The position numbers and the translations under genes were made by a program. A DNA stretch of 64,000 nt from Candidatus Thorarchaeota archaeon SMTZ1-83. Its GTDB lineage: Archaea > Asgardarchaeota > Thorarchaeia > Thorarchaeales > Thorarchaeaceae. The stretch spans positions 7,523-71,522 of the forward strand of contig LRSK01000051.1 of NCBI GenBank assembly GCA_001563325.1. The letters are read 5' to 3'. The notes beneath the pieces are model-generated. The model was not told where the DNA came from. It made no database searches and saw only the letters and a list, made by a program, of their open reading frames with translations. This document shows positions 54,155-63,027 of the stretch, in pieces (the stretch's first letter is position 1; each line of letters starts with the position of its first letter).

Positions 54155-54922
54155 TCATTTGCCGAATCGTCGTGAGCGACGCTCATAGGAACGCAGGGCA
54201 CGCCAGATGTCTATTCTTCTTACAGCCGGCCAATAAATCTGGGCGAAGTATAGCTCGGAATAGGCGGACTGCCATAGAAGGAAACCGGAGAGTCGTTCCT
54301 CGCCTGATGTTCGGATGATCAAGTCAGGATCAGGGACCCCGTTCGTATACAAGTGGGTTTCAATCAGTTCCTCATCAACGGCTGATGGGTCCAGCTCACC
54401 GTTTCGAATCTTCTCACCGATTGCCTGTACAGCATCCACCAGCTCCGCTCTGCCGGAGTACCCTATTGCCACATTCAGGATGTGGTCACTGTAGTTCTCA
54501 GTTTCCGCCTCTGCCTGTGCAATTGCCAGTTGGACTTCCTCTGGCAGCAAATCGACTCGACCAATTGCTTGAATTCGGACCTTGTGCTTGTGGACATCAG
54601 GGTTTCCCACAACCTCGCTGAATTTCTCCTTGGCAATGGCCATGATCTCTTCTACTTCGTCGCGATTCCGCTCGAAGTTCTCGATCGAGAATGCGTAGAG
54701 TGTACAGACCTTGACTCCTGCCTCCCATAGAATTCTGAGTACATCCATCACCTTCTGGGCACCCTTGTGATGTCCGAACCAAGGCACTTCAAGACCATGC
54801 TGTCTAGCATAGCGCCGGTTACCATCGAGAATAATCCCTACGTGACGGGGAGCTTGGTCTTTGTGCAACTGCCTATGCAAGACGTACTCGTACAGTCTGT
54901 ATACAGGACCAGTCAGGTTCAA
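54155..54922 (-). CDS. uppS: cis-Prenyltransferase (UppS-like, polyprenyl diphosphate synthase)
   Basis: This enzyme extends isoprenoid diphosphate with cis units to make the dolichol-like carrier of glycosylation. VGIILDGNRRYARQHGL holds the catalytic Asp/Arg motif; ALYAFSIENFERNRDEVEEIM, GYSGRAELVDAV and DLIIRTSGEERLSGFLLWQSAYSELYF are conserved motifs. The length (255 aa) is typical. The start is TTG. Confidence 0.95.
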   Translation of the reverse strand: MNLTGPVYRLYEYVLHRQLHKDQAPRHVGIILDGNRRYARQHGLEVPWFGHHKGAQKVMDVLRILWEAGVKVCTLYAFSIENFERNRDEVEEIMAIAKEKFSEVVGNPDVHKHKVRIQAIGRVDLLPEEVQLAIAQAEAETENYSDHILNVAIGYSGRAELVDAVQAIGEKIRNGELDPSAVDEELIETHLYTNGVPDPDLIIRTSGEERLSGFLLWQSAYSELYFAQIYWPAVRRIDIWRALRSYERRSRRFGK

Positions 54923-54996
54923 TCAGTTGCACTTCCTATTTCACTCTGGGGCAAATGGCGCACCCTAATAGCCTTGATGCTGGGGCAAGTAATGCA

Positions 54997-55368
54997 CTAG
55001 ATCATCTGGGATACTTTCTCAGCCGCTCTCTTCATCTCAAGAAAGACCATGCCAAGCTTGGCACTGGCCGTTGTGGAAACGGTGAGACAGGCATTCATTC
55101 CGGCTTGAATCACGAGCAACCAGCCATCTACACCCTTAATGTTGACCTGCTCTAGGTTGCCCTTTCCAAGCTCTATTGCAGCTTTCTCTCCAAGAGTCAA
55201 CATGGCAGCTGTCATCGCTGCGACCTTTGCTTCATCGACATCAGTTGGCAAGGCCGACACAATTGGGAGTCCTTCGACGCTGACTATTGCACAGGCCTCA
55301 ATCTCAGGAATGCTCCCCTGCAGTTCGTTAAGGACGCCCTCCAAAGTGTCTCCGCGGGTCTCTGACAT
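54997..55368 (-). CDS. Roadblock/LC7-domain protein (MglB-like)
   Basis: The 123-residue protein is one roadblock domain: IPEIEACAIVSVEGLPIVSAL, a central helix (AMTAAMLTLGEKAAIELG), and the closing beta hairpin and helix (LLVIQAGMNACLTVSTTASAKLGMVFLEM). Bacterial MglB proteins of this type dimerise and act as GTPase-activating proteins for MglA. Here it starts 18 bases after the MglA-like GTPase gene (ATG 55368, GGTGA just upstream), so the pair is probably an operon and a functional couple. Confidence 0.9.
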   Translation of the reverse strand: MSETRGDTLEGVLNELQGSIPEIEACAIVSVEGLPIVSALPTDVDEAKVAAMTAAMLTLGEKAAIELGKGNLEQVNIKGVDGWLLVIQAGMNACLTVSTTASAKLGMVFLEMKRAAEKVSQMI

Positions 55369-55386
55369 CAACCTCACCTGTCAATA

Positions 55387-55953
55387 TCACTTGTACATTC
55401 TCTTCAAGATAACTTCTCGCGCTATGGCTTGGAACGCCCTCTTAACTCCTACGCCCTGTACTGCAATGGTCTCGTAGATTGGCACATTACCACCAAGACC
55501 AAGCAGGTCGAGCATCTCATCGCGCGACATCCTGTTCGGTAGGTCACGCTTGTTCAACATGACGACAATGGGAATCTCACGCCCCAAGGCGTCACCCAGG
55601 AACAACTTCAGCTCCTCGAAGCTCTCAGTGTTCTCATCTCTCTGATCAGGTGATGAGTCTGCGACAAACAGTATTCCATCAGTCCCCTGAAGTACAACCT
55701 TTCTCTGGTGTCGGTGACGTTTCTGTCCTGCCACTGTGAAGACATCGAACAGAACGCGCCCTCCTGCGCTCATTGGTACGTAATCAAAGAACAGTGTGCG
55801 GTTAGTCTCATCCTCAATAGCAGTGAACTCGCCCTTCTGAAGACCCTCGACCTTTCCATAGAGCCATCGAAGTGCAGTCGTCTTACCTCCAAGAGACGGT
55901 CCATAGAAGACCAACTTCAGATGGATGCGCCCTTTGTCGTCTTTTCGAATCAC
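55387..55953 (-). CDS. MglA-like small GTPase (Arf-type Ras superfamily)
   Basis: The 188-residue protein has GPSLGGKTT (P-loop, residues 18-26), TVAGQ (G3 in MglA style, in place of the eukaryotic DxxGQ), and LNKRDLPN (G4). KLVFYGPSLGGKTTALRWLYGK and RTLFFDYVPMS resemble myxobacterial MglA closely. MglA GTPases control polarity and gliding motility with MglB; Asgard archaea carry many. The start is GTG 55953. TTTTATGAG and TTTTAAC boxes at about 56030-56045 are candidate promoters. Confidence 0.93.
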   Translation of the reverse strand: MIRKDDKGRIHLKLVFYGPSLGGKTTALRWLYGKVEGLQKGEFTAIEDETNRTLFFDYVPMSAGGRVLFDVFTVAGQKRHRHQRKVVLQGTDGILFVADSSPDQRDENTESFEELKLFLGDALGREIPIVVMLNKRDLPNRMSRDEMLDLLGLGGNVPIYETIAVQGVGVKRAFQAIAREVILKRMYK

Positions 55954-56053
55954 TGTTCACCTCAGTACGTCGCTGCTGCTCTTCTGGTCCCTAGATAGAG
56001 GCCCTGCTTCGGGGGTTGATGTGTTAAAAGTGTGGTCTCATAAAAGCCTTTGT

Positions 56054-56091
56054 GGCACAATTCGGGCCAATTGGGGAGAATTGTGCCCGAA
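56054..56091. repeat. Overlapping alternative inverted repeats between GTPase and roadblock genes
   Basis: GGCACAATT (56054-56062) pairs perfectly with AATTGTGCC (56079-56087). A second, mutually exclusive pairing uses TTCGGGC plus CAATT (56061-56072) with AATTG plus GCCCGAA (56079-56091, one bulge). They lie just after the stop of the roadblock gene and upstream of the GTPase promoter on the minus strand, so they could end one transcript or switch expression of the next. Confidence 0.6.
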
Positions 56092-56562
56092 CTAGACTCT
56101 CTCAAGCTCTGCTAGGGCAGACTTGAGATCTTCCTCATCAATTTCCTTGTCTTTGTCCGAGGGAGTGAGAGGCTCGACTGCCAAGAACTTGTCCAGCTCG
56201 TCGGCGAGTTGTACGCCCTGCTTCTTCATGACCAAGCGGACCATACCGATGTTGACCTCAGGGTCAGATACCACACAGAGCACACCCTTCCCACAGGCGG
56301 ATGCGAATATCTTACCCTCTGAGAACTCAGAGGTCACAATCTCCAGCTCACCAATCTGGAGGTTCTTGCCCTGCTCCTCACTGGCACAGAACACTGCGCT
56401 TGCAATCGCGCCGATGGAATCAACATCCACAGGATAATACGAGAGCTTGCTCACATTGGCTATGGTCAAGCCAGTCTTGTCTACCAGGATGACCTTCTTG
56501 ATATGTTTGTCCTGGCGAATGATGTCGGTGAGGATCTTATCGAACGCTTTTGGATCGCTCAT
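56092..56562 (-). CDS. Roadblock/LC7-domain protein with acidic tail
   Basis: The 156-residue protein has a roadblock core (KVILVDKTGLTIANVSKLSYYPVDVDSIGAIASAVFCASEEQGKNLQIGELEIV in overall pattern) and an acidic, helical C-terminal tail of about 35 residues (DKDKEIDEEDLKSALAELE). The tail could bind a partner. It lies 24 bases after the next roadblock gene and probably shares its mRNA. Confidence 0.88.
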   Translation of the reverse strand: MSDPKAFDKILTDIIRQDKHIKKVILVDKTGLTIANVSKLSYYPVDVDSIGAIASAVFCASEEQGKNLQIGELEIVTSEFSEGKIFASACGKGVLCVVSDPEVNIGMVRLVMKKQGVQLADELDKFLAVEPLTPSDKDKEIDEEDLKSALAELERV

Positions 56563-56586
56563 GGTTTCAACCCCTTAACAGTAGTT

Positions 56587-56877
56587 CTACTTGAGGACCA
56601 CTAATATCAGGCCCTCTTTTTCTTCCGGTGCGATGTTTATTTGACCTTGTGTTGTGTCCAGCGTGAGGAAGGACAACGAACCCTCGCGCAGGAGCCGCAC
56701 GGTGTCCAGTGCCTTTCCTACGAGAGAGGTTATGATTGCAGCGACATTCTCAGTGGTTTCTTGATCAAGATCGCTACTCAGAGGCAACCCCTCCATGGTG
56801 GTCACAACGACCCCACGAACACCTTCCTGCGTCTTGAGTCGGTCGATGATACCCTTGAGGCGCTCTTGGCTTATCAA
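56587..56877 (-). CDS. Short roadblock/LC7-domain protein
   Basis: A 96-residue roadblock domain (VRGVVVTTMEGLPLSSDLDQET, a central helix, and SFLTLDTTQGQINIAPEEKEGLILVVLK). Short forms like this resemble MglB homodimer partners. The start is TTG 56877 with GGAG about 8 bases upstream. It directly precedes another roadblock gene and lies about 190 bases downstream of the vWA gene. Confidence 0.87.
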   Translation of the reverse strand: MISQERLKGIIDRLKTQEGVRGVVVTTMEGLPLSSDLDQETTENVAAIITSLVGKALDTVRLLREGSLSFLTLDTTQGQINIAPEEKEGLILVVLK

Positions 56878-57070
56878 CGTAGAGTCTCCGCTGCAGTCAA
56901 ATCTGCATTTGACAACTCCTAACGCCGCAGTTGGGTATTTTAGACTATTGATGATGTTCTCATCTCAAAACAGCTCGTTTGCGCAAAAGATTGCGCATTT
57001 CACTCGGAAGTTCAGTACCAGAATAGAAGCGGAGTGACGCTGGTCTGGTCAACGTCACTCGTGTGTTAGA

Positions 57071-58702
57071 TTATTCCTCATCTTCGTCATCAAAGATCTT
57101 CTTTGAGCTCCTCTTCATCTGCGCCAGATTCTCTACAGCAGACATGTCAGCGGCGGCAGATGGGGCTGCACCTCTTGCCGGAGCGGCGGCCATCCGTGCC
57201 TCCTGAACCTCAAGTTCCTCTTCCTCTCGTTCTAGAGCACGGTCGGCTTTCTCAAGCATTGTCTGCACAGCTCTAGGTGCGGCTTTTGTTCGTGCCTTCA
57301 TAGCAGAACGGAAGGACTCGAGACGCTTCTTGCCCTTGGCCCTCTCTCCCCTGATTGCATCCTCCCCAGCCTTCTGGGTGACAAAGGTTGCACCAACGGT
57401 GGGGTCGAGGGTCTTCATGATCTCATCCTCCTTCTCAGATACTCGTAGCTTCGTCGTAACAGCACGGACTCTTCTGGCACCTTCCTCATCAGTATAGGCC
57501 ACCTGAACCTGGATTGGAACCTCTTTATCCTTGATCTGCTTCTCGGGTTCAATCTCGAAGTAGAGCTCGTGGTCCTCTCCTACCACTCCAATCTTGCCAC
57601 CGCCCTTCTTCCTCAGCTCATCAAGAACGGCTCTGGAGGCTCCTGAGGCATCTTTGAGTCGCACGCCAGCGGGCGTGATCAGTTTCACCTCAACATCACG
57701 ACCCAGCAGTTCAGCGCCAGCTAGCTCAGAAAGGCTCCGATCAAGCTCGTTGGGAGTGACGTAGTACATTGTGCCTCCTGTGGCCTCAGGCATTAGACCC
57801 AAGGTCTTGAGTTCCATTCCAGCACCAGAGGCAATGCCAACAACATCAACAGCGGCACCGAGTTCCCTGAACTTATCCCCAAGGTCTTCATAGAAACTGC
57901 CTGCAGGAGTGACCTGGTAACCTTCAAGGGCGCCAATCCCCTCATTTGCAAGTCCATCAGTGAGAAGCACTATTCGGCCCACGTTCCTATGCTTGGCAAT
58001 GACGTATGCCATAGCAGCAGCAGGACCTAGAGCTGTTCCCCCCTGGTCTCTGAGGGCTGAAACATGCTTCTTCAGATTGTCAGCATTCTCACCGACCGGA
58101 ACCAGCTTGATCTTGTCCAGTAGACGTTTCGTTGCGTCTGTGATACTCTCAATGCTCATGAAAGACTCTCGAGGGAGTTCTATGGGTTCACCGGTTTCGA
58201 GATTCCTGCACAGAACCGAACTCTCGAACTCTATGAGACCAAACATCGTGTTAGGTGCGTTTGCGGCTAGGCTGTCAATGGATGTGTTCAGACTACGCTT
58301 CACAGCGGCAAGATTCGCTCCAGCCATCGACCCAGAGACATCAATCAGTCCCAAGAAGGACCTACCTCCCACCGAGATGACGTCCGTGTCGGTCTCGGTT
58401 CTCTCAGGTGGCGTTTCGACCACAAAGTCTGTATCATCACCTGCTACAACAATCTCGCCTTCTATAACGTTCAGTGTTCCGCAGAAAGGACAGACAAAGT
58501 GTTTTCCAACCTTGTCGTCGTCCTTTATCTGGTCTACACTGAGAAGAAAGCCGTTGCATTTCTGGCAAGCAATTGGCTTGCCGACAATCTTGGTTACGTC
58601 ACGCGCTAGGTCTCCAAACTCGACACGCAAGACGTATGGAAGGTCTCCCAGGACCTTCTTGGAGGCCGGAAAGGCCTCCGAACTAGTTCTCAGCATGGGC
58701 AT
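57071..58702 (-). CDS. Zinc-ribbon plus vWA protein with Sec23/Sec24-like order
   Basis: The 543-residue protein begins with a short lead, then a zinc ribbon (Cys 46, 49, 71, 74), then a von Willebrand A domain with a MIDAS motif DVSGS (Asp121, Ser123, Ser125; DQGGTALG and LLTDGLANEG for the other metal ligands), a beta-rich region (about 330-430), and an Ala-rich, charged C-terminal helix region ending FDDEDEE. That order (zinc finger, trunk/vWA, beta-sandwich, helical) is that of COPII coat proteins Sec23/24, and Asgard archaea are known to encode Sec23/24-like proteins. The equivalence is structural inference; the canonical gelsolin domain is absent. Confidence 0.75.
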   Translation of the reverse strand: MPMLRTSSEAFPASKKVLGDLPYVLRVEFGDLARDVTKIVGKPIACQKCNGFLLSVDQIKDDDKVGKHFVCPFCGTLNVIEGEIVVAGDDTDFVVETPPERTETDTDVISVGGRSFLGLIDVSGSMAGANLAAVKRSLNTSIDSLAANAPNTMFGLIEFESSVLCRNLETGEPIELPRESFMSIESITDATKRLLDKIKLVPVGENADNLKKHVSALRDQGGTALGPAAAMAYVIAKHRNVGRIVLLTDGLANEGIGALEGYQVTPAGSFYEDLGDKFRELGAAVDVVGIASGAGMELKTLGLMPEATGGTMYYVTPNELDRSLSELAGAELLGRDVEVKLITPAGVRLKDASGASRAVLDELRKKGGGKIGVVGEDHELYFEIEPEKQIKDKEVPIQVQVAYTDEEGARRVRAVTTKLRVSEKEDEIMKTLDPTVGATFVTQKAGEDAIRGERAKGKKRLESFRSAMKARTKAAPRAVQTMLEKADRALEREEEELEVQEARMAAAPARGAAPSAAADMSAVENLAQMKRSSKKIFDDEDEE

Positions 58703-58875
58703 TCATAACCGACTCCAAAAGTCTTGGGGCATGGTTCACTTTTGTGGATAAAAACTCAGCTACGCCTATGCTCTCATGGAGCTATAAAACGGACAAAGTA
58801 CTTACACATAAGATATAAACACGACAGCTTCACACGTCTGATAGCGTGCAAGTTCATCCACGGAGGATGTATCAA

Positions 58876-59241
58876 GTGGTTGATCAGAAGAAGATTGAGC
58901 AAGTTATTGCCGATACGATGGCGGCGAATGAGGACTTACAAGGCATCGTGGTTTGTGATGCAAAGGGGAAGGTAATCTTCGGTCATACCATAACTGGGGG
59001 AATCAAATACTCCGACATTGCAGACCTTTCTGTCAAGATTGCGGCCAATTCATCTCAGCTTGCAAGTGGACTTGACAAGGGGGGATTGAAGGAAGTCACA
59101 ATTGCCACTGACAAAGGCTTCATTGCAATCCTAGGGGATGTGAAACTAGTGTTGGCAGGGATTGCAGGAGAGGGCGCACGCGAGTCGATGGGCCTTGTCA
59201 GGATGGCACTCAAACGTGCCTTGGTTTCGATGATAGGCTAG
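58876..59241 (+). CDS. Roadblock/LC7-domain protein, divergent from the vWA gene
   Basis: A roadblock domain (IEQVIADTMAANEDLQGIVVCDAKGKVIFGHTI, then the core and the closing LVLAGIAGEGARESMGLVRMALKRAL). The GTG at 58876 has GGAGG 9 bases upstream; the ATG at 58867 overlaps that site and is less likely. AGATATAAAC (about 58811-58820) is a clear promoter in the space shared with the vWA gene. A run of seven T (59272-59278) downstream may end the transcript. Confidence 0.88.
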   Translation: MVDQKKIEQVIADTMAANEDLQGIVVCDAKGKVIFGHTITGGIKYSDIADLSVKIAANSSQLASGLDKGGLKEVTIATDKGFIAILGDVKLVLAGIAGEGARESMGLVRMALKRALVSMIG

Positions 59242-59271
59242 CTTCCAACACTAATCGTACACAGAGTTACC

Positions 59272-59278
59272 TTTTTTT
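59272..59278 (+). terminator. Poly-T terminator candidate after the roadblock gene
   Basis: Seven consecutive thymines on the plus strand, 31 bases after the stop codon; archaeal RNA polymerase stops at such tracts. Confidence 0.4.
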
Positions 59279-59329
59279 GCGAACCCCAGTTAGTCGAAGA
59301 TACACAACGGCATATCTGATTATGCTCGA

Positions 59330-59375
59330 GGTAATACCAAGGTAGTACCAAGCGTATTTAGGCCACTGTAGTACC
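59330..59375. repeat. Three GTA-TACC half-palindromes upstream of smc
   Basis: GGTAATACC (59330-59338), GGTAGTACC (59341-59349) and TGTAGTACC (59367-59375) lie within 46 bases; the first two are perfect palindromes around a central base. The arrangement suggests an operator for smc-scpA-scpB. Confidence 0.45.
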
Positions 59376-59436
59376 GAGAAGTCACAGTCGACACGCCTTA
59401 TGTGTAACATATATGCAGAGCCGGGAAGGGAGCGTC

Positions 59437-62400
59437 TTGGTCCACATTGACAAGCTTGTATGTAAGGGCTTCAAGTCATTCGGCCGAGACAATGTGACAA
59501 TCAGATTGAATCCTGGCTTCACATGCATAGTTGGCCCCAATGGTTCGGGCAAATCCAATGTTGTTGATGCAGTTCTCTTCGTGCTCGGCCAGCTCAGCGC
59601 AAAGACTCTTCGGGCAAATGTTTTCTCGGACCTTCTCTATTCTCCCCCAAAGCCAGACATGCCGCCGAAAGCCAAGTCTGCACATGTTGAGATTCATTTT
59701 GACAATAGAGACAGGGGGTTGCAGATAGAGGCGGACAGAGTCGTCATAGAGAGAGAACTGGACGATAATGGGAAGTCAACCTGCCGCATCAACGGCAAGG
59801 TTGTGACAAGGACCGCCGTTCTTGACATATTGGGTGCAATCGGAGTGGATCCAAATGGATACAATCTGGTTCTCCAAGGGGAGATAGCACAGATTGTGAA
59901 AGTAAGTCCCAATGATCGTCGTAAGTTGATTGAGGACATAGCAGGGATTTCTGCCTATGACGAGCAGAAAGAACGTGCCATGAAGAAGTTGGCAGAGAGT
60001 GAATCGAACCTTGGTAAGGTCGATATGCAGCTTCAGGAGAGACGTCGCCAGCTGGAGAAGCTTGAGGAGGAGAGGGGGGATGCTGTTCGCCATCAAAAGC
60101 TTCACGATCAGATAAAGCAGGTCCGGGTTGATAGTGTAGCTTGGCGTGCCATAAAGGGAAGAAGTAGAATTGAGACCATCCACGAGACATTGGCGGAGAG
60201 AGCAGAAGAAGCAGAGAAGCTGAGCAGAGAGCTTGTAGAGGTAGAGCAGGCAACCGAAACCACAGACAGTGAGATCGAGGGAATAGACACCGAGATTGAC
60301 CAGATAACGGGTGGAGACTCCGCTAGAATCTCGGAGCAGTATGGAGTTGTGTCAGCTGCTGTAGACCATGCAAACAGTAACCTCGAGCGAGCAAGAGCCG
60401 AGCTAGAAAAGAGGTCGAAAGAAACGGAGTCCATTGAGATAGAGATTCAATCGATTCAGGAGCAAGTCAGTGGTTCCGACTCCCTGATGGATGAGAAGAG
60501 CCAGGAGCTTACCAGACTCGATGGTGAGATTGAAAGCTGCAAGAACAAGATGGCCGCTCTTGAGGAACGTATTGAGAAAGAGCAGGCTGATACCTTCGAG
60601 TTGACCCAGCGACTCCAGGACCTCAACAACCAGATGAGGTCGCTTGACGAGGGAGTCTCCGAGGTTCGTTCGGCAATCAAGACCGATAGCAAGGAACTCG
60701 GAATGATATACGAGGAGTTGCGTGATTCCAACGAACTGCTTGCCAAGACAGAAGAGGAGGTCTCAGAGCTTCGAGAGATCATTCCCGCTAGAAGAGAGAA
60801 ACTCCAAGAATCGGAGGGAATCGAGGAAGGTAAGCGAAACGAAGTCGAGGGAATTGAGAGCCGACTGAGAACTGTGGATGCAGAGGTGTCTGAGTCAACA
60901 AAGATCGTGAAGGACACAAGAGAAGAATTGATCCGCGTCCAAGCTAGGCAGGATGCCCTGAAGGAGGCGGAAGAGGCTTTCATGAAGAGAAGGCGCGCCA
61001 TTGGCAGGATATTGGAACTACGTGATACTGGGACAATTGAGGGAATATATGGCACAGTAGCTGAGCTCGGGAAGATTGATCCCGAGTACGCCGTGGCCAT
61101 GGAGATTGCTGGCGGCAACAGACTCTCTCACATCGTTGTGGACGACGATGATGTTGCTACGAAATGCGTGAATGTCCTCAAGATCGAAAAGGTAGGACGC
61201 GCCTCTTTCATTCCACTCAACAAGATTAGCACAAAACGACCCAAGAAAGCGCCCAGTGGTAGAGGAGTGATAGGTCTTGCAATAGACCTTGTCACCTTTG
61301 ACTCCAAGATGCGTCCGGCATTCGAATTCGTTTTCTCAGACACCTTAGTCACCGAAGACTTCGAGACTGCAAAGGCGATGGGATTCAAGGGATTCAGGTC
61401 AGTATCTCTAGAAGGCGATTTAGTAGAGAGATCGGGTCTAATCACGGGTGGACACTACTACAGAGGAACAACTGGATTGTCTCTTCAAGTTGAAGACAGG
61501 AGTCCCGAGATAGAGAAGAAACTCAAAGGCCTGGAAGGAATACTGTCTGGACTTGCTGCACAACAAGAGCAACTCCGCGCCGAGAAGGGCAAGCTAGATC
61601 TCGAGATTCAAGACCTCTCTAAGAGCAACTATCGAGCAAAACTAGATCTAGAGGGGCTTGAGGAACGACTAGAGGAGAAGGAGAACAGAATTAGTCTGCT
61701 GAAGGAGAAGATTAGCAAAGCGCAGCGTACGACAGGCGAACTGGAGAAACAGATTGAGAGCTTGAGAGAAAGAGATGAGGAGCTCACTGCGCAAAGAGAG
61801 ACAGTAAGAGAGCAACGTGACGATGCCAATGAGGCTCTTGCAAAAACAGACACAGCCAAGATGAGCCAGTATCTGAAGGACTTGAAAGAAGTGCTAAAGC
61901 ATCACAACAATGAGCGTGAGGCCCTCACTGGCGAGATGACCTCTCTCAAGGTAGCAATGGATGAGAGACTAAAACCAAAACTCGTGGAGCTCGAACACCG
62001 TCTCCAGTCACTCAGCACCGTCATGCCAAGCCAGGAGGAAGAAGTGAAACTCCTAGAGGAACAACTGGCAACTAAAGAGAAGGACTTTCTCAATCTCAAG
62101 GCTGAGAGAGCGAAGATTGAAGATACAGTAAAAGACAAACGCGTACGTCAACTTGAACTGAAAGAAAAACTTCGAAACCTTAGGCTGCGGCATGAGGAGA
62201 TAAGAGAAGAGCAGACTGGAAACGAGAAGGCAGTATATCGTTTGCAGACTGAACTATCACGGCTCGAGACTGACGTTGTGGGGCTCACTGCTGAGCTAAA
62301 CGAGTTGTCCAACTCCAACGAGGAACTGGCCAAACGAGCTAAGGAGAGGGAACTCACCTACAAGGAAATTGATGAGTTTGATGATAAGATCAAGGGCTTT

Positions 62401-63027
62401 GAGAGAGAGCTTGAGGCGCTTGGCCCAGTTAATCTCAAGGCACTGACTGACTATGATCTTGAGAGAGAAAGGTATGATGAGATTGTCGATAAGAAGGCTC
62501 GATTGGAAGAGGAGCACAAGGAGATAATCGAGTTCATGGAGGAAATTGAGGCTGAGAAGACTCGAAAGTTCCTCCAAGTCTACAATGATATCGCAGACAA
62601 CTTTGCCAAGGTGTTTGCCAAGCTATCTCCAGGCGGGGAGGCCACTCTGATGCTGGAGAACCCCGAACATCCGCTTATGGGAGGAATCACTGTAAGGTCC
62701 AAGCCGCAGGGGAAGGAGCTTGTGACCTTGGATGCAATGAGCGGTGGGGAGAAGACCCTGACCGGTCTGGCACTCATCTTTGCGGTCCAGATGTACAGCC
62801 CTGCAAGTTTCTATGTCTTTGATGAGATTGATGCCGCCTTAGACGATGTCAATGCTCACAATGTGGCGAACCTAATCTCTGAGATGTCGAAATCGTCACA
62901 ATTCATAGTAGTATCATTGAGAGATACTACAGTGCGAAAGGCGGATCTCTTGATTGGCGTGTCCAATCAAGATGGTATATCGAGAATTGTGTCCGTGGAC
63001 CTTGAGGAGGTGGCATCGGCCGCATGA
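59437..63027 (+). CDS. smc: Chromosome segregation protein SMC
   Basis: The large condensin ATPase. The N-terminal P-loop GPNGSGKSN is at residues 33-41 and the C-terminal signature MSGGEKT with the D-loop (FDEIDAALDDVN) is intact. Two long coiled coils flank a hinge (TVAELGKIDPEYAVAMEIAGGNRLSHIVVDD through SLEGDLVERSGLITGGHYY). The total is about 1,196 aa. I prefer TTG 59437, which gives the conserved N-terminus MVHIDKLVCKGFKSFG and lies downstream of the TATA-like ATATAT; ATG 59413 is the alternative. Confidence 0.96.
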   Translation: MVHIDKLVCKGFKSFGRDNVTIRLNPGFTCIVGPNGSGKSNVVDAVLFVLGQLSAKTLRANVFSDLLYSPPKPDMPPKAKSAHVEIHFDNRDRGLQIEADRVVIERELDDNGKSTCRINGKVVTRTAVLDILGAIGVDPNGYNLVLQGEIAQIVKVSPNDRRKLIEDIAGISAYDEQKERAMKKLAESESNLGKVDMQLQERRRQLEKLEEERGDAVRHQKLHDQIKQVRVDSVAWRAIKGRSRIETIHETLAERAEEAEKLSRELVEVEQATETTDSEIEGIDTEIDQITGGDSARISEQYGVVSAAVDHANSNLERARAELEKRSKETESIEIEIQSIQEQVSGSDSLMDEKSQELTRLDGEIESCKNKMAALEERIEKEQADTFELTQRLQDLNNQMRSLDEGVSEVRSAIKTDSKELGMIYEELRDSNELLAKTEEEVSELREIIPARREKLQESEGIEEGKRNEVEGIESRLRTVDAEVSESTKIVKDTREELIRVQARQDALKEAEEAFMKRRRAIGRILELRDTGTIEGIYGTVAELGKIDPEYAVAMEIAGGNRLSHIVVDDDDVATKCVNVLKIEKVGRASFIPLNKISTKRPKKAPSGRGVIGLAIDLVTFDSKMRPAFEFVFSDTLVTEDFETAKAMGFKGFRSVSLEGDLVERSGLITGGHYYRGTTGLSLQVEDRSPEIEKKLKGLEGILSGLAAQQEQLRAEKGKLDLEIQDLSKSNYRAKLDLEGLEERLEEKENRISLLKEKISKAQRTTGELEKQIESLRERDEELTAQRETVREQRDDANEALAKTDTAKMSQYLKDLKEVLKHHNNEREALTGEMTSLKVAMDERLKPKLVELEHRLQSLSTVMPSQEEEVKLLEEQLATKEKDFLNLKAERAKIEDTVKDKRVRQLELKEKLRNLRLRHEEIREEQTGNEKAVYRLQTELSRLETDVVGLTAELNELSNSNEELAKRAKERELTYKEIDEFDDKIKGFERELEALGPVNLKALTDYDLERERYDEIVDKKARLEEEHKEIIEFMEEIEAEKTRKFLQVYNDIADNFAKVFAKLSPGGEATLMLENPEHPLMGGITVRSKPQGKELVTLDAMSGGEKTLTGLALIFAVQMYSPASFYVFDEIDAALDDVNAHNVANLISEMSKSSQFIVVSLRDTTVRKADLLIGVSNQDGISRIVSVDLEEVASAA

